NCBI GenBank assembly: GCA_039028975.1
Contig: JBCCHB010000139.1
Span: 1 to 45,818 of the forward strand
Origin: JAHBNG01 sp039028975
GTDB taxonomy: Bacteria > Chloroflexota > Anaerolineae > Caldilineales > Caldilineaceae
Reading direction: 5' to 3'
Length of the DNA: 45,818 nucleotides
Part shown: positions 25,193-33,193 of the stretch, one piece after another
Layout: every line of letters begins with the position of its first letter
How positions within the stretch are numbered: the stretch's first letter is position 1
The notes under the pieces: model-generated
What the model saw: the letters and a program-made list of their open reading frames with translations, nothing else
What the model was told of the DNA's origin: nothing
Databases searched by the model: none
Position numbers and translations under genes: made by a program

Positions 25193-25227
25193 AAAAATCA
25201 ACAAAAACGAACAAATACTAACCAAAC
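25193..25227. repeat. Helically phased 10-bp direct repeats upstream of the HTH gene
   Basis: Three contiguous 10-mers, AAAAATCAAC, AAAAACGAAC and AAATACTAAC (25193-25222), are followed by a partial fourth (CAAAC). The A-tracts recur once per helical turn, which would bend DNA. The start codon of the excisionase-like gene lies only 20 bp downstream, so these are good candidates for autoregulatory or recombination-directionality binding sites. Confidence 0.5.
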
Positions 25228-25241
25228 TGTATTTATCCATA

Positions 25242-25463
25242 ATGGACGACCTCGAAGAACAAAAATGGTACACCATTGCCGAAGCCGCTGAGTACATCAG
25301 AGTGACGACCGCAACGGTATACAACTACATGAAGTCAGGTAAGCTGCCCTACTACTATCTCGCTGAGACACGTAATCGTCGCGTCAAACAAAATGACCTT
25401 GACGCACTACTTGTTTTGGGAAGCCCAGATGATGTCGACGAAGGAGATAGCTCTAAACAATAG
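25242..25463 (+). CDS. Excisionase-like helix-turn-helix protein
   Basis: A 73-aa MerR/HTH_17-type DNA-binding protein: KWYTIAEAAEYIRVTTATVY then NYMKSGKLPYYYLAETRNRR, in which the second helix is the usual recognition helix, ending in a VKQNDLDALL strand-helix. Small HTH_17 proteins serve as excisionases or recombination directionality factors, or as transcription factors. It is the only + strand gene in the element and is close to the recombinase, which supports an RDF or regulatory role (inference). No Shine-Dalgarno sequence is visible, so the message may be leaderless or the start may be slightly different. Confidence 0.8.
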   Translation: MDDLEEQKWYTIAEAAEYIRVTTATVYNYMKSGKLPYYYLAETRNRRVKQNDLDALLVLGSPDDVDEGDSSKQ

Positions 25464-25499
25464 TGACTGGCATTTTTTTTCATCCAGGCTTATTTCCAT

Positions 25500-25730
25500 T
25501 TATTCCATGAGAGTATTCTTGGACAATATCTTTGAAGCCCTCATTTTGTTGATACTCTGGCCGGCATCGATAGGCTTCCCATTACTTAGTTCTTCATCGA
25601 CTAATCGTGTCATGCATTCTTCATTCTTCTCAATTTTGTTCGTAAATTGGGAAAACTGCTGACCTATTGAGGCAAGCCGATCAATGATTCGTAGAATTTC
25701 TAGTGACGGTTTATTTCCCGCGTTATTCAT
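25500..25730 (-). CDS. Small acidic/helical protein of unknown function
   Basis: A 76-aa hydrophilic protein with heptad-like spacing (LEILRIIDRLASIGQQFSQF, then TNKIEKNEECMTRLVDEELS), compatible with a short coiled coil. There is no recognisable family. ATAGGAGTATTATACG before the ATG is a clear ribosome binding site. It reads towards the convergent HTH gene, whose stop is 36 bp away; no terminator is obvious between them. Confidence 0.6.
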   Translation of the reverse strand: MNNAGNKPSLEILRIIDRLASIGQQFSQFTNKIEKNEECMTRLVDEELSNGKPIDAGQSINKMRASKILSKNTLME

Positions 25731-25842
25731 CGTATAATACTCCTATCAAGATTCACTTTACGTTGAAACTGTATTTCTAAATGATTGGAGGGTTGGTTGT
25801 GTCACCAACCAACGCCTCCGTTATATAGCTATAGCTAGCGCG

Positions 25843-26121
25843 CTAGATGTAGCCGAGCAAGCTGGCAAATCCGAACGCCATTACACTAATGCTTGAGACG
25901 GCAGCAAGGGCCATAGTCTTGAGCATATCTGGCGTGAATTTCTGATACCAGCGGCGCTGATCAAGCGAAGCTCTCAGGATGGTAAGAAGCTTTTGATCTT
26001 CTGGAGAGCGATTATTGAAGAGTATGCGGACGTTTCCTTTTTGCAACTCTTCCATTTCTCCAAGGCGCTCTAATAGCTTCAAACTATCTGTACTTTGCTT
26101 GAAGTTGGCGTTAATCTGCAT
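25843..26121 (-). CDS. Small C-terminally membrane-anchored protein
   Basis: A 92-aa protein with a hydrophilic N-terminal region (QSTDSLKLLERLGEMEELQK) and one hydrophobic segment at the very end (MALAAVSSISVMAFGFASLLGYI), so it is probably tail-anchored in the membrane with its N-terminus in the cytoplasm. The ATG at 26121 follows GAAGGGAGGTGA at correct spacing; a GTG three codons earlier lies inside the ribosome site. The same leader (GAAGGGAGGTGA) occurs before the gene at 26340. Function unknown. Confidence 0.65.
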   Translation of the reverse strand: MQINANFKQSTDSLKLLERLGEMEELQKGNVRILFNNRSPEDQKLLTILRASLDQRRWYQKFTPDMLKTMALAAVSSISVMAFGFASLLGYI

Positions 26122-26264
26122 GGTCTTCACCTCCCTTCGATTACAGCTTGAGAGTGGCCTGTAACATTCGGCACTCCGTTTCCAGTTCAGACAAAACGAT
26201 GTCTGCTCCGGTCTGGAGATCCAAACGGCAGTTGCGCACCAGCTAAGAGCTGGCTAGGTTGGGT

Positions 26265-26296
26265 GAGAGTGGCAGCATTCCGATGCTACCACTCTC
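26265..26296. terminator. 14-bp stem-loop between two small genes
   Basis: GAGAGTGGCAGCAT (26265-26278) pairs with ATGCTACCACTCTC (26283-26296) at 13 of 14 positions with a TCCG loop. A second small hairpin, CCAGCTaagAGCTGG, lies at 26239-26253. Together they occupy the gap between the minus-strand genes 26340-26555 and 25843-26121. No T-run follows, so termination is only a suggestion. Confidence 0.45.
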
Positions 26297-26339
26297 GGTA
26301 TATGTATACACGACTCATATCAGCTGAGCTTCTCACAAC

Positions 26340-26555
26340 TTACTCCACCTCGACTGAGCCTTTAATCGTCTTGTAGAATTCCAAGGCTTCTGTATAGGTA
26401 AACGGATCTTGACTATGTATCACGACAGTGGTGCCTTCGCTATCAATGAAATTTCTGAAGCACCGAGGGCCACTGTCGGCCAAATCGTCAAGCCAATCCA
26501 CCAGCATGTAAAAATCGTTCCTCCTAAACGCTGCGTACTCTAGTTTGGCTCCCAT
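26340..26555 (-). CDS. Small protein of unknown function
   Basis: A 71-aa acidic protein: KLEYAAFRRNDFYMLVDWLD, then GTTVVIHSQDPFTYTEALEF. The alternating pattern suggests a small alpha/beta fold. The frame extends 16 codons upstream, but GAAGGGAGGTGA eight bases before the ATG at 26555 fixes the start. Family not recognised. About 245 bp of sequence without a gene separates it from the radical SAM gene. Confidence 0.6.
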   Translation of the reverse strand: MGAKLEYAAFRRNDFYMLVDWLDDLADSGPRCFRNFIDSEGTTVVIHSQDPFTYTEALEFYKTIKGSVEVE

Positions 26556-26800
26556 AAAATCACCTCCCTTCTGTTGAGATATAACTAACAAAGCTGGGAA
26601 CATTTTTTAGGATCTTCCCAGCAGTCGGTAGTCAGTCCATCAGAAAGAGGCTGATTCCATTTCAAGTGTTACTTGAAGCTCTATCAGTATGAGTCGGATA
26701 CTGCGTATGTAGTTAGTAAAGTATCAGGTGCGAAAAAGTATCAATCGGATTCGGCAAATTTGGCCATTTGGATTATGGCCTTTAATTCCCACGGCAGTCG

Positions 26801-27628
26801 TTATTTAGGGGCCACGAGGTGTGGTTTCGTCAAAGATGCAAATCCAGCTTGACCTACCAGAACTCGGTTCTCCCCATAGGCTGAGCGCATAGAGGTGGCC
26901 ATTTCTGCTTGCCATCCCTCATCCATCAGCATTGGGTAGTGTTCTTTAAGATAGGCTCGGAATCGGCGTGGCGTGTTAGCCCCTCGGTTTCCTTCTTTGA
27001 ATAAAAGAGTAGTAATGTACGGCACACCCCATTCCTTTAACTGATGTAATGCAACTTCAAGTTCGTCCCATAACCCAAGAGGACTTAGGGTAGCTACGAC
27101 ACAGGTATCACGTGCTCGTAGATTCTGGATGACGTTCATCCGTTGTTCAAACCAAGGCGTAGACTTTTCCCACGCTGCAATCAGGTCGTTACGATCTGTG
27201 CCGATGCTGTAGCTGACAACGACAGGTGGTCCGCCATCGCTAGATGACGTTGAGTTCACGTGCTCAGCTAGCATTTCAACATCTCTGTCGACGTGAAATC
27301 GACTTTGAATTGCAATGCGACGTGGTTTGAGATGGCTTTCAGTAGCAATCAACGCCTGCCAAAGTTCATGGGTAACAGCAGGTGGAGATGCATATGGATC
27401 AGTTACGCCTGACCAGTAGATAGTTTTATCTGCCAGTGTGCCTTTGTTTAGTTCACGGATGAGCTTGTTAACAACCTTCTCTTTGTTCTTGACCACAAAT
27501 CCCCATTGTTCGCCATACTCACCACGAATTGTCTTGGGTACGATTCCAGAGCCATTGGGAACGTAGCAGAATAAGCATCCGCCGGGGCAACCAACTTGTA
27601 ACTGCATGGTGTAATCAAAGGCGTCCAT
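26801..27628 (-). CDS. Radical SAM protein, spore-photoproduct-lyase-like family
   Basis: A 275-aa member of the SPL-like radical SAM proteins that are common on bacterial mobile elements. The cluster-binding motif is C14-x3-C18-x2-C21 (VGCPGGCLFCYVP), which would hold the 4Fe-4S cluster and S-adenosylmethionine. Later conserved parts include WSGVTDPYASPPAVTHELWQ and AIQSRFHVDRDVEML. The family forms a 5'-deoxyadenosyl radical; some members repair UV lesions in DNA, but the role of the element-borne type is unknown. A stop codon 10 codons upstream limits the start; the ATG used has only a weak ribosome site, so a non-ATG start a few codons earlier is possible. Confidence 0.85.
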   Translation of the reverse strand: MDAFDYTMQLQVGCPGGCLFCYVPNGSGIVPKTIRGEYGEQWGFVVKNKEKVVNKLIRELNKGTLADKTIYWSGVTDPYASPPAVTHELWQALIATESHLKPRRIAIQSRFHVDRDVEMLAEHVNSTSSSDGGPPVVVSYSIGTDRNDLIAAWEKSTPWFEQRMNVIQNLRARDTCVVATLSPLGLWDELEVALHQLKEWGVPYITTLLFKEGNRGANTPRRFRAYLKEHYPMLMDEGWQAEMATSMRSAYGENRVLVGQAGFASLTKPHLVAPK

Positions 27629-27673
27629 AAAGCCACGACCTGGGCTAGTGAAACGTTAGCTACAAACATAGTG

Positions 27674-27712
27674 GATTGGGAGAGTTCCCAATCGCTGTGA
27701 TCGATAGATCAC
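27674..27712. terminator. Two adjacent short hairpins
   Basis: GATTGGGA/TCCCAATC (27674-27681/27686-27693) is followed by GTGATC/GATCAC (27697-27702/27707-27712). The second overlaps the stop codon of the Replic_Relax gene. Together they fill the 80-bp gap before the radical SAM gene and may end or attenuate the conjugation operon transcript. Confidence 0.4.
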
Positions 27713-28689
27713 GCAAACAATTCAATCAATGCATACTCTTTTTCTCTCGACCCCGCCACCCAGTAGATAGGCTGAGTTAGCGCTGACTCTGGCGTAAATT
27801 GCTCAAACGTTGCAAACCAAAATCGGTCAGTACCCCCTACTCGCTCTGTCGCTTCCATCATCCGCTTAAGCCTGAGTTCCGAAGTTGTTAGCACTAACAC
27901 CCGTGCATTTGTGGTTTGATAATGCTGCTCACAAAGTCCACTTGGCTGGAAGTAGGCCATATATGAGCGTACTTTGTGTTCCCACGTGCGCTGCGGATGC
28001 TTCAGCGTCTTGTTGCGCTGGGTAATGGTTTGGGTCCCCATATCGACCTCAAGAAACAATCTGGTTAGCACCGTTCCCGTTCTCCCATCGACTTCAACCG
28101 AATGCCCAAAAACATACAAGCCATCAGGTATCAGTGTTTTCTCGTAGCTGCCGCCGTGTGGCCCAGTGTATTTGACTCGCCGAGATGCTTTGTCCCTGGC
28201 CAATGTTCGGTCAGAGTGCCATTCGCGAAGCTCGATGCCAGATAGTGCTGCCGATTGCTCAAAAATGTAGTGGCAATCATTTTCGCGCAACAGATGAAAG
28301 AGATTTTCATTGGTCCACGTAATTACCTTGTCGTGAGGGTCGTAGCCCACCAATTCGGTGGTGGTCCCATATGCATCGGCTACAGCCTGGGCAGCAGACC
28401 AAGTAGGTGCATAGACATACGGGTTATTGCCCAAATCTGGCTGGATTAGCTTGCGTCTGAGAAGAAGTTTGTTGTTGAACAGATCCCGAAGGAGTTTTCT
28501 CGTATACTCCTGTCGTCCTTTCGGGCTTTGACCGTCTTTGAGCGGCAGGCATCTTTTTTGAATCTGGTCGGCGGTTAATAGCCGATGCTTAAGAACAGTT
28601 GCCAGAATCTCGATTTTGACCTTGGTCAGCTTTTGCTTGGCCTGCTTTTTAGTTTCATTCAGTGTTACACCCTCTAGTTTTCTACGCAT
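27709..28689 (-). CDS. Replication-relaxation family protein
   Basis: A 326-aa protein of the Replic_Relax family found on plasmids and integrative elements. It has an N-terminal winged-helix region (KVKIEILATVLKHRLLTADQ, then QEYTRKLLRDLFNNKLLLR) and a C-terminal nuclease-like half with IPDGLYVFG, FLEVDMGTQT and HKVRSYMAYF, a PD-(D/E)xK-like arrangement. The family is thought to act at origins of plasmid replication or transfer. Its ATG overlaps the upstream ATPase stop by eight bases (ATGCGTAG), indicating translational coupling. No classic relaxase is visible in the element, so this protein and the ATPase may be its only transfer genes. Confidence 0.85.
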   Translation of the reverse strand: MRRKLEGVTLNETKKQAKQKLTKVKIEILATVLKHRLLTADQIQKRCLPLKDGQSPKGRQEYTRKLLRDLFNNKLLLRRKLIQPDLGNNPYVYAPTWSAAQAVADAYGTTTELVGYDPHDKVITWTNENLFHLLRENDCHYIFEQSAALSGIELREWHSDRTLARDKASRRVKYTGPHGGSYEKTLIPDGLYVFGHSVEVDGRTGTVLTRLFLEVDMGTQTITQRNKTLKHPQRTWEHKVRSYMAYFQPSGLCEQHYQTTNARVLVLTTSELRLKRMMEATERVGGTDRFWFATFEQFTPESALTQPIYWVAGSREKEYALIELFA

Positions 28690-30112
28690 CCCATATCACG
28701 TCCTGATACCGCGTCAGCGACCTGTAGGCATCAACTTGCTCAGGAACCGCTTGCGGTATGACTATCTTTTGTGGTGGCGTAACCAAAGATGGCGTTGTTT
28801 CGGGCTTGGTTTGGATACCATACTTTTGGGCCGAAACGTGCAACATCCGCTCTATGACCCGCTCCATCGTCGGACTCATAATTGGATCGGGCATGGTTAA
28901 GGTCTGCATTCGCTTGGGCCGATATGCGCCTCGGCGGCGAATCCAGAAAGTACGGGGTGGCAGGTTGGCCAAGGCCAATGCCAGTTCATCCCACGTTCCT
29001 TTTTCATCAAAACTCTTCCCAAATGAAGGATCGGTGAACATGTCGTAGACCAGTGTTCTAGCGTCTCGATAGCCGATACGAAACGCAATTAGGCTACCGC
29101 TGGTATTAATGACCGCAGATCGCATGGTCTCACTTAATTGGTCAAAGTACTGCTGGGCCATGACCAGAGACAAACCATACTTGCGGCTTTCGGCCAGAAT
29201 GTCGTGAATGTAGTCGGTCGCATAGGCATGATACTCGTCCATATAGACATAGACTTGACGTCTCTCTTGGGTATTGGCTCGCCCCAATGCCGCTATCTGA
29301 ATCTGGGCAATTAAGAATCCGGCCAGCAACTGACAACTTCGATAGCCCAGAATGCCGGTCGGGATGTATGCCAGCAGAATCTTACCCTCATCCATGATTT
29401 GGCGGATAGAGATCCGACTCTCTCCAGCCAGTACATTACGTATTTGGGGGTCAAAGAGTACGCCACCGAGTTTGTTAACGGCTGGGGCCAAATAAACTTG
29501 GGCTTCCTTGTCGCCTTTGGGAAACTCATGCAGCCAGTATCGTTGTACCGCTTCATTTTTTAGTTGCGGTACGTGTAGATTTCGCCACTCGCGGTCCTGC
29601 AACCAGCGAGTAAAATCCCCCATCGATAGTCCCAGATCGACCAACGCCAAAAACGTATTGGTCAAAAGCCACGTAAGCCGTGGCGATGTGGTCGGGTCTA
29701 TTTTCCAAATCTTAATACAAATATCGGTCATAAAGAGCGCAATTCTCTCAGGTGTCTGGCCTTCAATGGGCGCTAATGGATTTATGCTGGTGGTATATTC
29801 TGGCTCGGTTGGCGAAAGGACAACCACTCTATCGCGTATCTCTGGGTATCTAAGGCTTAAAGCCGCAATGTGCGCCCGTGTGTTCATATAGAGATCTGAA
29901 TGAATATCGATCAAGACCAGTGAGCGACCACGAAGCACGTCCTGAATAAACTGCGTTTCAATAAATCGAGACTTCCCTACCCCAGGCTGGCCGATAATTA
30001 GACTGCTCGTAGTTCGTGCCTTGCTGGGGTAGGCACTAAACTGCTGTTGCCGTGAAAAGAGTTTTTGCCCAAGTTTGGTTGCCGTTTGTAACGGTTGAAA
30101 TTGTTTCATCAC
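28682..30112 (-). CDS. VirD4/TraD-like ATPase (TraM-recognition/FtsK-like)
   Basis: A 476-aa soluble P-loop ATPase resembling type IV coupling proteins. Walker A is GQPGVGKS (41-48), Walker B is VYVYMDEYH (287-295), followed by the sensor-like helix LVMAQQYFDQL (316-326), characteristic of TraD/VirD4 and TraM-binding ATPases. The N-terminal transmembrane part usual in coupling proteins is missing, so it probably works with a partner membrane protein; the adjacent gene at 30146 could supply it. It would pump DNA during transfer or partition. Its stop overlaps the Replic_Relax start, and the upstream gene ends 33 bp before. Confidence 0.88.
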   Translation of the reverse strand: MMKQFQPLQTATKLGQKLFSRQQQFSAYPSKARTTSSLIIGQPGVGKSRFIETQFIQDVLRGRSLVLIDIHSDLYMNTRAHIAALSLRYPEIRDRVVVLSPTEPEYTTSINPLAPIEGQTPERIALFMTDICIKIWKIDPTTSPRLTWLLTNTFLALVDLGLSMGDFTRWLQDREWRNLHVPQLKNEAVQRYWLHEFPKGDKEAQVYLAPAVNKLGGVLFDPQIRNVLAGESRISIRQIMDEGKILLAYIPTGILGYRSCQLLAGFLIAQIQIAALGRANTQERRQVYVYMDEYHAYATDYIHDILAESRKYGLSLVMAQQYFDQLSETMRSAVINTSGSLIAFRIGYRDARTLVYDMFTDPSFGKSFDEKGTWDELALALANLPPRTFWIRRRGAYRPKRMQTLTMPDPIMSPTMERVIERMLHVSAQKYGIQTKPETTPSLVTPPQKIVIPQAVPEQVDAYRSLTRYQDVIWDA

Positions 30113-30145
30113 TTCATCCTTTTGATTTGAATCTGATGGTCAAAA

Positions 30146-30679
30146 CTAGCGCAGCCATGAGTCATCATCTGCACCCAGGACGACTGAGTCGGCCAACAGC
30201 GACTGCATCTCTTCATCTGGTGAGATGATATCCTGCTGGCCAAGCTGGTACATGCCTGATAAATCCAGCGGGTCAACTTCATCATCCGATTGCCATTCGC
30301 TGTAGAGCACCAGCCCACCCCAGCAAAGCCCCAAGACACCACCTATCATTGGAGTAATCTGTGGGTAGTGAATGAGCGCAGGCCAGATATCACCCAGGCT
30401 GTACACCCACTGTTGTGGAATGACTATGGTAGCTATTGCGGCCCAGAAGATGGCTGCAATCAACGGTACCAAACCGCTATACTCTGTAAACAACGTCTCT
30501 TCCAATGCCGTGTCCAGTCCTTTGAGTAAGATGTAGCTGAGGTACCAACCGATGACCAACGCAGCCAGTAAAGCAGTTACCAAGACGACGGCAATAATGG
30601 CCAGGTAGATCAAGGCAAACATGAAAAAAATTGAAAAGGCTATTCCGGCGATATAATCAGTCCCGTTATGTCTTGACAT
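30146..30679 (-). CDS. Small integral membrane protein
   Basis: A 177-aa protein with a long double hydrophobic segment near the N-terminus (GIAFSIFFMFALIYLAIIAV), another at LVPLIAAIFWAAIATIVI and a third at MIGGVLGLCWGGLVLY. An acidic soluble tail follows (about 130-177, SDDEVDPLDLSGMYQLGQQD). No family is recognised. Its position next to the ATPase lacking membrane helices suggests it may anchor that ATPase, much as a split coupling protein would; this is an inference. Confidence 0.7.
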   Translation of the reverse strand: MSRHNGTDYIAGIAFSIFFMFALIYLAIIAVVLVTALLAALVIGWYLSYILLKGLDTALEETLFTEYSGLVPLIAAIFWAAIATIVIPQQWVYSLGDIWPALIHYPQITPMIGGVLGLCWGGLVLYSEWQSDDEVDPLDLSGMYQLGQQDIISPDEEMQSLLADSVVLGADDDSWLR

Positions 30680-30757
30680 AGATTTTTTGTCCTTTCATTC
30701 ATGAGTGAGTCAACCAAGCTACACTGATGCATCTTGATCGATTCGCTCGATTCACTG

Positions 30758-33193
30758 TCAATCAGATTGCTGTTGCGTGTCCGCGTCAGGTGGCACTGCG
30801 ATGACGTCGCCGCTAGCTGGCTTCGCTGATGAGCGACGCCGCCGTTTCTTCGTCTGCGGTTGGAGTAGCGCATCATCTGGGTAGACATGCAGATTTCGAC
30901 CCTCAGCCATAGCAACGTCATAGGCGTGTTTGAAATCGCTATACTTGGTCAGATGCTCCATTGCCAGCCCATGAATGGTGAAGAGCAAAGACATCTGATG
31001 TGGATTTCCAGTGGCCGTGGTCGTCAGTCCGGTTTGCTCGGGCAGGGTTTTGAAAAAGTGTTCGGTTTCGGTGGCCAATACCAGTAGTCGCTGAGGCTCA
31101 GGGATGCATTCTTCTTCTGCAATTGAAATCAGCGGCGTGGCGGCTTTTTCCATTTCCGCAAAGATTGATTCCGGCGTCCTGCCCTGCTCTTTCAGAATAC
31201 CCTCAACAGTTTTATCCTTCAGTCCATTCCACGGTTGAGCACATTCTTCCAAAAATCGGTTCATCCCCTCTTTACTCAAAATCAGGCACCTAGATTGTGG
31301 CTCACTGCCCTGTTGTAGCAACCCAAATCGCTCATCTTTTTCAAGCCAGCCAATCCACAACTGCTGGCTGACTTGGGTCAGTGCGTCCTCAACTTGCTCT
31401 TGATACCATCCGTCAGCTTCGTCAGGACAAACCACTGACTGAACGGCAATGGACTGACGATTTGTGTAATCTTCAAGGTACTGTTGGTGGCGTCCATCAA
31501 TGGCTTCTTCAAAAGCGATGAAGGTCGCCCGCAGCCCCTGCATGTTTTCGACATACCCTTCAATCAGCGCCAGCACCTGCTTGCAGTAGTGAGCCTGGGC
31601 TTGGTGCCGCTTATGATTCAACTCTCCATCAGCCAGCTGTTGATAGATGGCCGCTGAGGGTTGCTTGCTACCAAAGAGGTGAGCCAACCCTTTGAGCTGT
31701 TGTTGACTGCTCGCTTGAACCTGGGCTAACTGTCTCTTCGATTCTTGAAGCTGCATCTCTATCTGGGTTTGCTGATGTTGTAGGCGCTCAGAGAGTACTC
31801 GCAAAAATGCAACCGCCAAAGAAATACCCATTGGCTGATTTGCCAACTGACTTAAGGCGTGACGCAATGAGTGTGACTGTTCCTCAATCGACTGTGCCAC
31901 GAGTTGATTGAGCGTATCCTGCCAGCGTTGCTTGTAGTGGTTAAAGCGACCAGCAATTTGCGCTCGGATTTTGCGGAATCCTCGTTTGCTACTGGGTAAC
32001 TGCATCCGTAACGGTGCGCCACTGCTATCGGTCACAAACGCAGGAACCGTCTGCCAACCAGGATGGGCTTCCAAAAAGTCGCTCAGGTACGCTTCAGCTT
32101 GAGCATGTGCTTGGGTTTCGGGCATTCGTTCCGTTAAGCGAGCCAGCCAAGCCATCCCTGTGCGTTCCTGGAACATGCGAGTGATGTGTGCCGCATCAAA
32201 CTGGATGATACAAGCACCAGCCGACGAATAGATGTTGGGATACGCCACATGGATGTCAGCCAGCCGCGCCCTGTACTCTGCCGCCTCTTGGCCAAAGCTC
32301 CGTAAAAGATACACGGCATTGCGGATCTGGCAGACCAGCTCCCGGCTGTTGAGCGTATAGCCACCGAGGTTGATACCGTCATACAAATATATCCGGCGGA
32401 AAAGCTGTCGGCGAATCAGGTCAATCTTGCCCAACATGATTCTGGGCAGCTCGGCTTCGTCAAGGGCATAGGGTCGCAAGATCTCGACAAGGGTGGCAAA
32501 TGTATTGCCCAAGAGAAGGGACGCATTGACCGCTCGATGTATCATAGGACCAGGGAGCAGAATGTCTGCCTCAAGGCTGAAGCGAGTAAAGCCTCCCCGT
32601 TCCCGAACAATCTTGTGTAGATAATTGGCTATCAAAATGCCGATGCTCGATCCGGTACCGCCTGCCGTGCTAAAGACGAGCGTGATGGTTAACTCCAGCT
32701 TATCCTGAATGTTGCTCAAGCCACGTTGCTTGCAGCGGTCTGCAACATAGTGATGAAGCTGGTTAATGGGCGAGAGTAGAAAGTAGTTCAGCTCCACTGC
32801 ATAGCGATTCAGGTAAAAGCTGAGTAAGGCCCAGCCCAACAGCCGCATGGTCTGCAAGCCAGAGTTAATGGACTCTGAGCCGCCTAGCCCTTTGCGATAC
32901 TGACTGACCCGGTCAGCCAACCCATCTCCTGGTATCGATGCCGGATCGTTGCGCAATTTTCTTAAGAACGCTGCAACGGGAAAATCGACCATCAGAAACT
33001 TCTGCCACTTGGCTAATCCCTCGATATCTGTCTTATCCGTATCGACAATGAGATTACGCAAACTCTGCTGAAACTTATCCCAGAACATGCGCAGGAAGAG
33101 CAGAATAGCCAGCTTGCCTGCTCCACCAATTCCTAGCTGGACATGGAGCTTGGTTGGGTCATGTTCTTTTGGCTTCGAGTCATGTTGGATCAT
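30758..33193 (-). CDS. Large tubulin/FtsZ-like GTPase (Tubulin_2 type)
   Basis: An 811-aa protein. The N-terminal part has a tubulin-superfamily nucleotide fold: GIGGAG (21-26) then NLIVDTDKTD after the first strand, and the tubulin signature TAGGTGSSIG (176-185) in LVFSTAGGTG, the equivalent of GGGTG(S/T)G. Further domain sequence runs to about 380. Residues 462-500 form a coiled coil rich in Gln (QHQQTQIEMQLQESK), and the end is basic (KKRRRRSS). Bacterial proteins of this type are much longer than FtsZ and poorly characterised; filament formation or element partition is a possible role. Its ATG overlaps the stop of the FHA-like gene (TAATG), so the two are co-produced. Confidence 0.85.
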   Translation of the reverse strand: MIQHDSKPKEHDPTKLHVQLGIGGAGKLAILLFLRMFWDKFQQSLRNLIVDTDKTDIEGLAKWQKFLMVDFPVAAFLRKLRNDPASIPGDGLADRVSQYRKGLGGSESINSGLQTMRLLGWALLSFYLNRYAVELNYFLLSPINQLHHYVADRCKQRGLSNIQDKLELTITLVFSTAGGTGSSIGILIANYLHKIVRERGGFTRFSLEADILLPGPMIHRAVNASLLLGNTFATLVEILRPYALDEAELPRIMLGKIDLIRRQLFRRIYLYDGINLGGYTLNSRELVCQIRNAVYLLRSFGQEAAEYRARLADIHVAYPNIYSSAGACIIQFDAAHITRMFQERTGMAWLARLTERMPETQAHAQAEAYLSDFLEAHPGWQTVPAFVTDSSGAPLRMQLPSSKRGFRKIRAQIAGRFNHYKQRWQDTLNQLVAQSIEEQSHSLRHALSQLANQPMGISLAVAFLRVLSERLQHQQTQIEMQLQESKRQLAQVQASSQQQLKGLAHLFGSKQPSAAIYQQLADGELNHKRHQAQAHYCKQVLALIEGYVENMQGLRATFIAFEEAIDGRHQQYLEDYTNRQSIAVQSVVCPDEADGWYQEQVEDALTQVSQQLWIGWLEKDERFGLLQQGSEPQSRCLILSKEGMNRFLEECAQPWNGLKDKTVEGILKEQGRTPESIFAEMEKAATPLISIAEEECIPEPQRLLVLATETEHFFKTLPEQTGLTTTATGNPHQMSLLFTIHGLAMEHLTKYSDFKHAYDVAMAEGRNLHVYPDDALLQPQTKKRRRRSSAKPASGDVIAVPPDADTQQQSD

